DNA of 64,000 nt from Xylogone sp. PMI_703 (lineage: Eukaryota; Ascomycota; Leotiomycetes): assembly GCA_021399445.1 (NCBI GenBank), contig JAJTUQ010000001.1:5208001-5272000 (forward strand). The letters run 5' to 3'. A program made the translations under genes and the position numbers. The notes beneath the pieces are model-generated. The model searched no databases and had not been told where the DNA came from. It saw only the letters and a program-made list of their open reading frames with translations. Positions 35,724 through 46,018 of this stretch are shown here, piece by piece (the first letter of the stretch is position 1; every line of letters begins with the position of its first letter).

Positions 35724-36747
35724 ATTCTTTAATAGGTTTCAATGGAATCATTGGGTTGCAATAATTTGGCGTATTATCACACTGATGGGCTCTCGCGTTG
35801 CATATTGAGTAACTACGTGGCGGGCTAAAACATTGTAACTATTGGAATTCGCTATTGCCTTTGGGTTTTTCTCTTATCTTTGCTTTTCCCAGATCTGTCT
35901 CTTTGCAATATCGTAACATGTGAGATTGGATGATAAATGCCTGGAATCCGATCCCGGGAACTACTCCGTATGCATTTTGGGAGCAATCGCATCCTGGATA
36001 TACCCCGAACGTGGAACTCCTCACTTAGTTGCTCGTTTTGATGCTCAACCCCTCTTCACATGCACAATCCCTTGTAGAATTCCCCAATGCCTAAGCTCGC
36101 CTCGAGGGTCTTATCTCTGCATAGCGTTGAGGATTTACCCGGCGCGAGGGTACAGTAATTACAAAGATAATGGTTAACCTGGCTACTACAGTTGTACTAC
36201 ATAACGAGCATTGCACTGATAATGAGGTGATACTTAACCACAAGCAACCAGCCAAGACAACATCTGCCGTGGTATCTTTCGGAAGTATTCCCTTCTGGTG
36301 CCGGTAGCCCTAGTCCCCAGCGAAGCTTATTGAGAAAGATCCTGGTGGATCCCAAGGGGGATGTCACACAGAAATGGGAAGCCGTACTCCGCTCAACCGA
36401 TTCAGCCTATCTAATAGGCATGTTCAATCAGGGTCATTTTCTTGAAACAGGAACTCCACCTGCCCCAATATCGAGAGGAGTAAGTAGCCGTAGTAGTGGT
36501 TATTGTAGAAAAGCCCTATATAAATGGTAGGCTGGAACTGCCGAAGTGTCTTTAAAGAGATGTAAGGGGTCCAGCTCGAATTGGCTTTGGCTTTTACAAG
36601 TTAAAAAGAAAGAGAAAACTAAACTACTACTTTCTATCGGTATTATTTGCAATTGTATTTTTTTGTCTATCTATCTGATCTTATCTGCCTCTGCCATTCT
36701 TTAATGTGTGACGTACTCCTATACTATCATCATCACCATCTCGAACC
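35724..36747. other. Intergenic region RPL10 / DUF4334 gene
   Basis: About 1 kb. Short frames at 35920-36177 and 36330-36530 have no domain and mixed composition; I take them as non-coding. No RNA gene or repeat recognised. Confidence 0.5.
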
Positions 36748-37338
36748 ATGCCTGCAACTACTCCTGAAGAGACCTACAAAGCCTTCACGGAGCAAAAGAG
36801 GCGATTGGACGGCTCCGGGCTGGAGTCCACGGTGAATAAGCTCAAGCCAGCCACCATCGACGTGCTCACTCGCAACGGCGGCGAGTGGCGCGGCGGAGAT
36901 TTCGACACTGGCAATCCCAGCGAGGGAAAGCTCGCGCAGCTGCGATGGGCGGGCAAGACGTTCCATTCGGCGGATGACGTGGAGCCTATTGTGCTGTATA
37001 ATGCTAAGGGGGAGAGGGAATGGGCGAGGGAGTTCGGGCGAGGCTCGGTGAGTTTAGTCTTTTGTCTCTTTCTGTTTTATTCCGTTTCATACTTTTCTCT
37101 CGGAGTTTGAAAAGCAGTTATTCAGGTGTTTGAAAAGACTTGTTTTTCTAATCAGACAGAGTCATGTTAACAGCTCCAAATGGTGGAACGCAACGGCATG
37201 AAGACGATTGGCATGGTGTATGAGAACAAGCCCATCGTGGATTATTTCTATTACGTGAACGACGATCTGGTTGCGGGAGTCATGGACAACAGGGAACTGG
37301 GGAGGTTTGCAAGATACCACTACTATCTGTACAAGTGA
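36748..37338 (+). CDS. GXWXG / DUF4334 domain protein, 154 aa
   Basis: Two exons, 36748-37047 and 37174-37338 (GTGAGT/TAACAG), give 155 codons. The N-terminal half carries the GXWXG-type motif NGGEWRGGDFDTGNP (~52-66), with the following LRWAGKTFHSADDVEPIVLY. The C-terminal half is the DUF4334-type part: NGMKTIGMVYENKPIVDYFY, then VNDDLVAGVMDNRELG. This pair of domains makes up small soluble proteins found in bacteria and fungi, of unknown biochemical role. No signal peptide or membrane segment is seen. The start codon is preceded by CACC-type context and the protein begins MPATTPEETYKAFTEQKRRL, a typical opening for the family. Confidence 0.85.
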
Positions 37339-38939
37339 AAGACTTGTAACTTGTTACATGGAGCATGGGTAATTAATGAGAGAAAGACGGCATTTGGAAA
37401 GATGATGCAATCGGGACGTACATTGTTGTTGTATTTTTGCTTGATGTCACGGGCCGGAGATATTTCATGACTTAATAGTTTGTGTCGTGCCGCCCTGCAG
37501 TAGCCAACTAGGAGTCTGTTTTGACTTTGTGGGCATTTTTCTAGAACACTTAGTACTGCGCGAGCCACACGCCACCATCTTCAGAGGAGGGATCTCCTAG
37601 ATGTCATTGTCATCAGGTGGATGCGACTCAGTCAGAGTTGTTGGGGGCTTACAGCAGCACTTGCGGATCTCGCCCGTCGAATTTAATAATCAACGTTGTT
37701 CTCTTGTACTTTTTCTTCCCTCCATTTCTTTGCCTAGAGTATTGCTGACCTCAGAATCCAACCCCTTTTCTGACAGTGGCTGCCCATTCATCCGATATAC
37801 CCACAGTAATGACTGTATTCTATGCTTAGCTCGCATATACTCTTCTGCCTCAGCCACGGTGGTGGGTGTAGGAGCAAAGCTTCCTTCCAACGATAATACC
37901 GTACGCCTCTTGACAACGCAACCAACCTGCCAACCCAGAAGGAGTGAGTGGATCGGATTTACGACGCAGGACCGTTGCGCGCGAGTGCCTGAATAGTCGG
38001 GAGAGGAGCCGGAGGAGCAGCGAAGGAGGTCGAGTCTCCCGCGCGGTATCTGGCAGATGGCAGATGGAGCTTCCTAAGCTAGCTGCAGCGTGGTAGTGCT
38101 GCAACTGCGGTATCAGTGGGCCCCAGAGGTCTGCGGTAAGACCCTAGCAATGGCCCGATTACGCTGGCTTCCGGCATATCTCTCGTGCGCCTATATCGGG
38201 GATGATGAAATCCCAAGCCTCAGCCCGTCATGACTTTTGAGATCGCTGGAGGGTCAATCCATCATCCATGACCGGGGGGCAGAGACAACTTTCCTCAACA
38301 GTCTTGGACTCGATTACCTGGCGTGCGGCGTACGTTCAAAACAACATTCTATTATTTGTTTTTCTTATCCTTCGTGTTTCATGCTGTATTACCTCGTTCT
38401 GGTGAAACCTCCTTTTCCAGCGTCTTGCTGAACGCCTTACTGCTGCGACTCGAGTTTTGACGTGTTGATTCGTGCTGAACTGTATCCCACGTTGAGCGTG
38501 GCTTGCTGCTGCTCGTGGTTGGTGCTGGCTGAATTCCCATTATCCGCCCCATTAAGTCATCGCGAGAAGGACCCTGCGAATATAACCCGTTTGGCTCGCG
38601 ATCCCAAACTCCTAATCCTTCTACTCGTAAGATATCTCTCCTGAGAATCATCAACTTTACCTCTGCTTCGTGTTTCGACCGCGACATCCCCAAGTGGTCG
38701 AGCCCAAGTACCCACAACCCTTGCACGGTACTTCCAGACGACGAGGCGATGTGATACGGGTCGCGCGACCTTATCCGGTGCCGTCATTTCTCCCAACTGG
38801 GCATCGACCCCACGCCGAGCCTCTTTTGATAATCTGATAACAACACGCTCTTTCTTTCAACATCGATTTTACCTCAGATCTCGGTTTTTTAAACTATAGA
38901 ATAGTATCCGGCAACGGAACTGCAGCCGTTTAGACCATC
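37339..38939. other. Intergenic region upstream of the 598-aa protein gene
   Basis: About 1.6 kb. Overlapping frames of 60-131 codons on both strands show no domain. The right end, rich in pyrimidines with many CG steps, is probably a long promoter and leader for the next gene. Confidence 0.45.
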
Positions 38940-40736
38940 ATGGCTTTTCGCCAGCCCACTTATCACGCTCCCCAACGGATCTACACGACTCGCGAGGAGT
39001 CATCAACCGTGCCCCATCGGGCCCGGTCGCTCGATGAGTCGGAGGAATGGATTCTTTTCTCACCAGGAGCTGCATCAACGACAGATCGTACATATACCTC
39101 CGGGAAAACCTTCACGGCGGGTCGTTCACGTATCAGTGACTTGGGCAGCTTAGATAGTGCTGCCAGATGGGGCTATGGACAGGGGTCTGAACATACAGTG
39201 GAGGAGGAAGATGACGAAGATGAGGATGAGGGCGATGACGATGACGACGATGGTGAGCTTGATAGTCTAGACACGCACTTACACGAATTTCGAGCCGAAG
39301 GGAGCTTGTATGCTCCGTCTCAGTCACGTAATACCACCAACGAGCAGGACTCCAGCCAGCCCGTCTTACCAAGGCATGATGGGTTAGGATCATTCCGGCT
39401 GGATCATCCAGCAATTGGAGATGATGCTCAGCAGCATCTCTACGCATTCGAAATATATAATCCTCGACGCGTTAAACGACGGCGAGAGAGTTTGGAGCTA
39501 GGACAACTGGAACTGGAGGGTACCAGATCAGCGGAAGACGAACGAACGAGAAGGATCGAAGAATGGCGAATGGAGCAGAGCAGACTCCTGATCGATGAGA
39601 TACAGAAGGAAACACGACGTCGCAAGATGTCAATGTCTACCGACCGAAGGCTCTCCATGGTGGAGCGTGAGCAGGAGGATATGGCTACGATGAGCAACGT
39701 CGAGTCGTCCTCTGTTATAGAAGAGGAGACGGCCGAAGAAGAAAACGAGGGATTCTGGAAAAGGATTACCAAAAGAGTTATTCACGATCTTATGGGCATT
39801 GACGATGATCTATTGTCGATTATACTTGGCGAAGCATTGCCGAAGGATGAGCTATCGAGCACTCCCAGACAAGGTCAATCCCTAAGTGAGATGTACGGGG
39901 CTACGTACCTGAACGGCCTGGAAAAAGAGTCAAGCTGGGAGTATAAACTCCTGAATCGAATTGCACGAGAGCTTGGTATTCTTGTCCATCAACTCCACGA
40001 TCATCCAGGCGCCTTTTCAACATATCAGCAAGTGCAACAGGCGCCTCTGCCATATGCTGGTTTGCCAGTAATCCCCGAGACTGCTAAGGACCAAGCCCCC
40101 GAGCCACAGGCGTCTAACCTCAACTCGTCTGCAGTCGAGTTTCAACCTACGATCCAAACAACACTTCAACCTGTCGCAATCCCGACACCTACCTCACCCA
40201 TCAATGGGCCAGAGCTCGATCCAATGGATGCAACTCCTCGACCCGCGAACCCTCTCTACGATGCCACACCACTTTCAGCACCCGAGCCACTTACTCGTGA
40301 AGAATGGGAGCAAGATCTAGATATCAAAATGGTGTTTCGATATCTACGTTCCCGGTTCAGTTCCCGCCCCGCCACCACTCCTGCATCTTCATACCAGACA
40401 TCTCATCTAGCTATTGCTAGTACCTCAGACACAGCGGCGAGAGCTGCCAGGGTAAGGCAGCACCATCCCCTCGTCACTCGCCCACACCAGCACCGAAGAC
40501 CTAGTATAGAGAAGCGGACATTTAAAGTGACAATGCCTAGGGACGGTAGCCAGGTCGCTGGCGGGCCCAGCGCCATGCACCGAAGGAGCGGATCCAGCTG
40601 TGCCAGTGAACGAACGAGAGTGTCGGCGAAACTGTCGGGCAGCAGTCGGCACTACTGGGACATTGGTGGAAGCACCATCGGCAGCGGAAGCGTTATTGCC
40701 AGTACCGGAGCCATGGGGAGTTGGGGTGACATTTAA
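38940..40736 (+). CDS. Fungal protein of unknown function, 598 aa
   Basis: A single intronless frame from the ATG at 38940. I do not recognise a named domain. Features seen: a disordered N-terminus; a very acidic run at ~80-105 (EEEDDEDEDEGDDDDDDGEL); and a charged helix at ~195-250 with coiled-coil character (RTRRIEEWRMEQSRLLIDEI). The probable folded core is at ~275-355, starting NEGFWKRITKRVIHDLMGID and continuing DDLLSIILGEALPKDELSS, with WEYKLLNRIARELGILVHQL behind it. The C-terminal 240 residues are Pro/Ser/Thr-rich with basic patches (RRPSIEKRTFKVT). No signal peptide or TM segment. The long clean frame, acidic and helical blocks and codon use support a real gene. A nuclear or cytoskeletal regulator would fit but is a guess. 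Confidence 0.85.
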   Translation: MAFRQPTYHAPQRIYTTREESSTVPHRARSLDESEEWILFSPGAASTTDRTYTSGKTFTAGRSRISDLGSLDSAARWGYGQGSEHTVEEEDDEDEDEGDDDDDDGELDSLDTHLHEFRAEGSLYAPSQSRNTTNEQDSSQPVLPRHDGLGSFRLDHPAIGDDAQQHLYAFEIYNPRRVKRRRESLELGQLELEGTRSAEDERTRRIEEWRMEQSRLLIDEIQKETRRRKMSMSTDRRLSMVEREQEDMATMSNVESSSVIEEETAEEENEGFWKRITKRVIHDLMGIDDDLLSIILGEALPKDELSSTPRQGQSLSEMYGATYLNGLEKESSWEYKLLNRIARELGILVHQLHDHPGAFSTYQQVQQAPLPYAGLPVIPETAKDQAPEPQASNLNSSAVEFQPTIQTTLQPVAIPTPTSPINGPELDPMDATPRPANPLYDATPLSAPEPLTREEWEQDLDIKMVFRYLRSRFSSRPATTPASSYQTSHLAIASTSDTAARAARVRQHHPLVTRPHQHRRPSIEKRTFKVTMPRDGSQVAGGPSAMHRRSGSSCASERTRVSAKLSGSSRHYWDIGGSTIGSGSVIASTGAMGSWGDI

Positions 40737-43126
40737 GGTATATATATTTTGGAGTTTGTCTGCTTTTTATCTCTATTTCCAACGAAATAATTATGACACA
40801 TATGGCACGGAGCTATAATCGGGATTTCGGACAGGATTTCTTATTCATATTTTCTAGGGTGGCCTCGTGATTGGTCTATTTCCTTAATTGCATTTTCCAC
40901 TCACTACTTTTTGGGAGACTGCTGCCTAACCACAGTCCCGCCTCACTTACGATTCTCTTCTCCCTTTTCGTTTCTTTCTTGAACTTCTAATTTGGCGTGG
41001 TTAATCTTTTGATTTTAGCATTACGTTGCAATGGGCATAAGGCATATTGGGCTTTTGACGACACACATGATTTGGGAGGATTATTGAATAATTCATCGCA
41101 CGCTTTTTACGGAGGTTCACGAGATTGTGTTTTGTTCTAGCATCCTGCATATTCTATCCACACATGGCATACTTCTGGAATCAGGTTATACGGCTCGGTC
41201 TTTTTTTGGCGCCGTTTTTGAGTGATATACTTGCTGCATGGTTGGGTTATTGGTTGCATGTATACAAAGCAGACAGAAGAGCTAGACTCTAGAGCTGAAT
41301 ATATGGTATCTCCAGATTCCGTGTACGGAAGGTCTTATCATGAAAATGAGGCGGACCGCAGGGCTGTGGCTATTTGTGCTTCATCTATACAGAGTCGATA
41401 GGAGCCGTTGACGTGCTGTCGTGGTTGTGTGTATTCAGGCAACAACCAGGCAGCAGTTGCGATGGAAAATAGTAAAAATGGCCAGAGATGATCAAAATCA
41501 GTATTGGAGATTTTAATCTTGGTAGGTGTCAATATATTCACTGAATACTAATGTCAAATTTAAATATCCAAGTTAAAGTGATGGCAGTATGTATAATCAG
41601 TATGTAGGAGTGTATGTTGACAAACGGCATAGATTCGGGCGTGGCAGTTGGCAGCAAGTTCAGGCGAACGGAAGGGCGACCCGTACCGCGGCCCATCCCG
41701 TGGGGCACCAAAACGTCCAGCACGATTGCACCACTACAAACACTCATATTCGTACTGTGTAGAATAATGGGAATAAACCCCTCAACTGATTACTTATTTG
41801 TATACAGGCACAAAGTTTCCAAAGTGAATGCATCACTACCGTACAGGATCGAAATACTAGTGTCGAGATGAAACAAACCTAATGGATGCGCTGGCCTCCT
41901 CAGCGGCCTCGTCAGTAGGTGGGCAGCGCTGAGCTGTCCCATAGAACCTCTCATACTCTCTCCCGCCAACGCACGCAATAAGCCAGTACACAGTGGAAGA
42001 CTCTCAATTAATAATTATCCCCTTTCTTGACTGTACCGTCCCGTATCGTACCTTATGCCTGCATATCTTTCCACACGAATGTAAGATTCGGGTCCCTTGC
42101 AACCTCGCCCCTCCCTACCCAGTTGAAGAACCGGCGCTGGTTCAACCTGGCCAAGTAGTCGAATCGGAAGACGCTCCAGACAAGCCCATCAGCCAGATCA
42201 CCACGGCGTACTCTCGCTGCTGCAACCACAATCTCGCCCATCATCTTCTGCCCGTTCAGACGTACGCGAAGGACGAGGAGTCCGCGAGGCGTGCCACCCC
42301 CAGCACAGCATCCGGCATGCAGCCAGAGGCGGGAAGCATCTTCACGCAGGTCCATCTCAGTTGTATAGCAACTGCCATAGTGCGCGCGATAGAGCTGGTG
42401 CACGACTTGCGCGGCGCTGGATGCTGTGGTTGTGCTGCCGCACGCTGGTCTGCCCCTCCTCGCCCTCGTCCTCCGCGTCGAGGGAAACCACTTAAACACG
42501 GGTCGCCCTGGAAAACCGCCAGACCCCACGCGAATTCGAGAAGCAACCACTCTGGGTACAGTAACCACCTACCTACCCTTCTCACCCCCCGTTCCTGTTC
42601 TGCTGCACCACCACTTTCAACTTACGCCTATTTCCTCTCGTTGCGCGCAATCCTTCCCTCAATATATCCTTATCTTCCCTTTTTTCATTTTCTTCCAGCG
42701 ATCGCATTCTTGCATTATTATTTTCCTTCGGCGTTTCTTGTTCAGGGAGTTTAATTGTAATTGGGAGAGCTTTTCTTATCTAGGTGAGTCTCTTAAGGCA
42801 ATGAAGTGCGAACAACATCATGGGACCCCATGGCTGCCTCACCGATACTGATGGGGGGTTATAAAGACATAGCTTGCTGCCTCGAGTCCTCGAATCTAAA
42901 CCTCTGCGAGTTCGAATTGAGTGTATTTAGTGCTTCCCGAGAGCTCCTGCGATTGCCCAATTCCGTGCTTGCGAAACTAGCTCCATTGGCGTAGCTGATA
43001 TACATAACCGCCGACGACTTCCTCTCAACAACTCGGTGTGCTGATTTTGCGTGAGAGAGAGATAATGCGACAGGAGCCGTCGCTCTCGCTGCCTGTCTCG
43101 ATAATAACATCTGCTACAGCTTGTCC
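40737..43126. other. Intergenic region with probable 5' UTR intron of the 963-aa protein gene
   Basis: About 2.4 kb. The GC-rich part 42050-42760 is open in several frames on both strands (up to 253 codons on plus, 171 on minus), with no domain in any. A probable leader intron runs from GTGAGT at 42784 to TACAG ending at 43119, eight bases before the ATG at 43127. The left 1.2 kb is AT-rich and featureless. Confidence 0.5.
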
Positions 43127-46018
43127 ATGGCGACGCCGTCCCGCCTAACGCAATCATCGAGGTCTTCTTCATCGGCAAACCTAAACATACACAGCGGGTT
43201 ACGGGAGGATCAACTTAGGCTACCAACGGGTGCCTGCAACTTCACCAACCTCAGCGGCGGAGGTACACGATGTGGGTGTCGGCGGTTTTGGGATCGAGCA
43301 CTGGGCGAATCTGACTCCCATAATGGCAATGGGCTCTCGAAGCCCGGATGGTGCATGTGTGAGCACCATGCCTGCTTCCATGATTTCGCCCCAGTAGGAG
43401 GACTGGACGGCAGCGTGATAGAGGCCGGATCGCTCTCATCTAGCAATCGGGCAATACTAGCGGTTGAGGCCGCTGGCGCCGCTGCAGCTGAGCTTGATAA
43501 CCAGGATAATAGCATTCCAGATACTTATAACTGGAGGAACCTGGCGAAACATGGTTCGAGTCTCGGGAGCTTGCCGCCTATTCCCTCGCAATGCTTGCTC
43601 CCGTCGGATAGTGGATCGGACGGTACAGCTAGTCAGACTCGATATACCCGTCCGTTTGCAGGCGTTGGACTACACACGCTAAGTCACATACCGAGACCGA
43701 CCGGTCCATCTGCTCCCGCGATCGATGTGGAAGCGGCGTCGCAGCATGAACAGGCATTGCAAACTTACGAGGAATCAGTTGGCCATGGATATTTACAGAG
43801 TCTTACGGATGTTGCGACACCAGTACGTTCCGGTACCCCAGTTAAGCTACACCAGACGGCCAGCTCCCACACCATTCAAGAGAGTGTAACTCTCGGGAGC
43901 CAAGAACCTCCTAACGAGGGTCGACTGCTTGCTCGACTGGACAAGCTCATCAGTCATGTTTCATCCTACCCAAATCAAATACAGAATCATGAGAGGCGAC
44001 TAGATCTACTTGAGAATGCTTCTTTCTCCAATGCCGGATTGGAAGACTTGCAGGACAAGATCGATCAGATGGATGCCCACATAGTAGAGCTCGAGAATAA
44101 GATAGAAGAGATGGAAAAGGCACAAGTCATTGCCATGAATGACCACAATAGCATCAGTAGCAAGGTGGACGGCTCTTTTTCTTCCGGGATTACTGTCACA
44201 TCCTCAGCAATGATCTTATCGGCTGTTGACCGTGTGGATGTCTCGTCACGCATCGAAGCTCTGGAAGCCGAAATACGGGACCTTCAGGCAGCAGCTCAAC
44301 CGTCATATACTCGACCTTGGGAAGTTGAAGTCGTCTTCCTTCCTTACGGCTCCTACTTACCGGGAATCTGGTCGAGTGACTATTCCAGCAGGCCACCATC
44401 GAGACCTAGCAGCGGCACTCCAGATGGATGGACTCAGTCTCAATACAATTCCTTGGCCGCAGCCCAAGCACGCCTCGTTTCCCTGAATGAGAGCATCACT
44501 TGGGAAGATGCCTCAACTACGGGTGGCGACCAAGGCAACCCGTGGCTACTGCCTAGAGCCTGTGGCCGACGAAGCAAGATAGATGAAAGACTTCGCAGTA
44601 GAGGTTTGGTCAAGTGTATCCAGATCCGGGGACCTGACGCAAGAGATGTCCAAGCTGCCATGTTATCCGAGTTTGGAGACGTACTCTCTACTATCAATGG
44701 ACAGACCGACAAATATGCTGCTCCGGCCATTCCTGATTCCCTAAGTAGCTATCTTGGACTCCAGGCATCATGGGTGCCCCTACGGAAAGTCCACAAGGAC
44801 TCGCGCCTCCGGTTTCTGGAGCCTTCTGAAATGGTTACCCCTGCTCTTTGGACTGTCCCATTCCTGGCATCGAGTGTAGCCATGCGAACCAGTGGAATCA
44901 GACGTCTCTATGTGACTCATCGAGACAGTTATATCCAGCATCTTAGCAATGTAGCCACCGAGTGGACCTGGCAAAAGCTCCGCGAACTTCCCCGGATCTA
45001 TCCTAATGGTGAATCCAGTATGAGCCACACCCCCGAGGCAGATGCCCAGGAGCCATGCTGGGAGTACGATGAACGTCTTGATGCTCCTTTGAGCGCGACA
45101 TCCTCCTTCTCATCGCTCCACCAGTCTTTGAATGCCGCAGCAATCGAAGACAATGCCGTTCATCCAGCATCTCCTTCAGACCACTTCTCGTCCAGGGCTG
45201 CATCCCGCAGTCCCTCTTCAACACCATCTCCCACTGCTGCTTTGGCTCTCCGAGCTCTTCCTCCCATCAAGGAGCGACAGCCCTTCGGACAGATCCACAA
45301 ACGGACTTTTTCCTTACCACCACTCGCCATCAAAACCTCTCCTCTCATGAATAAAAGACGCAATGCTTCTTCATTCGAGCATGAGTCGCAACAAACGCCA
45401 GGTACTATCCCTTCTTCTGGGTTGAAACGTCGTCGCCTCTCTCGTTCTCCTAGCCGTCCAGATGATACGCCACGCTGGAGTATTGGCCCACCTAGTCCCT
45501 ACTTTGGAGATGAGCTGGAACACAAACGTGGCACCACTCCTTTTGCGTATGCCACGCCTCATAGCAATGCTCCATACGTGGAAGGCTCCAGACCTCGTAG
45601 TGGAGCTGGTGAGTCCCACCTTGGGGATATCGAAGAGGATCAAGGCAGTACAACGGATGATTTCAATCTTGAAGACGATAGCAAGAACGATGATGATCAG
45701 GAGCATGACTACGATTACTATGGTTCAGATGATGATGCCGCATTCGTCGATGATCAGGGCCATCAGACTAGTAGCAACTGGGAGGGCATGGATGTGGACT
45801 CCCATAATATGTCATACGCGTCTCGTAAGCAAGAGCCGATCAAGGTTTATGAAGACGAGGCCGAGAGCGATGGTGGGAGTGAATCCAGCAGTCAGCCATC
45901 TGAATACCCTATTACGGAAGAGCACCGTGACAGCTTAGCTCTAAGAGAGAGGGTCATTGACAAAAAGCGGGATCCCGGATTCACGATCCATGTCGACGAG
46001 GTTGATAATATTGACTGA
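43127..46018 (+). CDS. Large fungal protein with N-terminal Cys/His cluster, unknown function, 963 aa
   Basis: Single frame; I use the ATG at 43127 (a TTG lies two codons earlier). Residues 37-85 contain a dense set of possible zinc ligands: C37, C49, C51, C76, C78, H80, H81, C83 and H85, in CNFTNLSGGGTRCGC and WCMCEHHACFHDF. A coiled coil follows at ~285-335 (ENASFSNAGLEDLQDKIDQM, ENKIEEMEKAQ). A conserved-looking globular region at ~400-640 includes RPWEVEVVFLPYGSYLPGIW, SWVPLRKVHKDSRLRFLEPS and TEWTWQKLRELPRIYPN. The rest is disordered, with basic NLS-like GLKRRRLSRSPSRP, acidic runs (~835-900) and a C-terminal segment ending VIDKKRDPGFTIHVDEVDNI. The layout suggests a nuclear regulator. 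I do not recognise the family. Confidence 0.85.
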   Translation: MATPSRLTQSSRSSSSANLNIHSGLREDQLRLPTGACNFTNLSGGGTRCGCRRFWDRALGESDSHNGNGLSKPGWCMCEHHACFHDFAPVGGLDGSVIEAGSLSSSNRAILAVEAAGAAAAELDNQDNSIPDTYNWRNLAKHGSSLGSLPPIPSQCLLPSDSGSDGTASQTRYTRPFAGVGLHTLSHIPRPTGPSAPAIDVEAASQHEQALQTYEESVGHGYLQSLTDVATPVRSGTPVKLHQTASSHTIQESVTLGSQEPPNEGRLLARLDKLISHVSSYPNQIQNHERRLDLLENASFSNAGLEDLQDKIDQMDAHIVELENKIEEMEKAQVIAMNDHNSISSKVDGSFSSGITVTSSAMILSAVDRVDVSSRIEALEAEIRDLQAAAQPSYTRPWEVEVVFLPYGSYLPGIWSSDYSSRPPSRPSSGTPDGWTQSQYNSLAAAQARLVSLNESITWEDASTTGGDQGNPWLLPRACGRRSKIDERLRSRGLVKCIQIRGPDARDVQAAMLSEFGDVLSTINGQTDKYAAPAIPDSLSSYLGLQASWVPLRKVHKDSRLRFLEPSEMVTPALWTVPFLASSVAMRTSGIRRLYVTHRDSYIQHLSNVATEWTWQKLRELPRIYPNGESSMSHTPEADAQEPCWEYDERLDAPLSATSSFSSLHQSLNAAAIEDNAVHPASPSDHFSSRAASRSPSSTPSPTAALALRALPPIKERQPFGQIHKRTFSLPPLAIKTSPLMNKRRNASSFEHESQQTPGTIPSSGLKRRRLSRSPSRPDDTPRWSIGPPSPYFGDELEHKRGTTPFAYATPHSNAPYVEGSRPRSGAGESHLGDIEEDQGSTTDDFNLEDDSKNDDDQEHDYDYYGSDDDAAFVDDQGHQTSSNWEGMDVDSHNMSYASRKQEPIKVYEDEAESDGGSESSSQPSEYPITEEHRDSLALRERVIDKKRDPGFTIHVDEVDNID

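Noticed and set aside
42053..42754. Overlapping long frames on both strands (253 codons plus, 171 minus)
   Set aside because: No domain, odd composition, open in several frames at once because the stretch is GC-rich; fits promoter/leader of the next gene.
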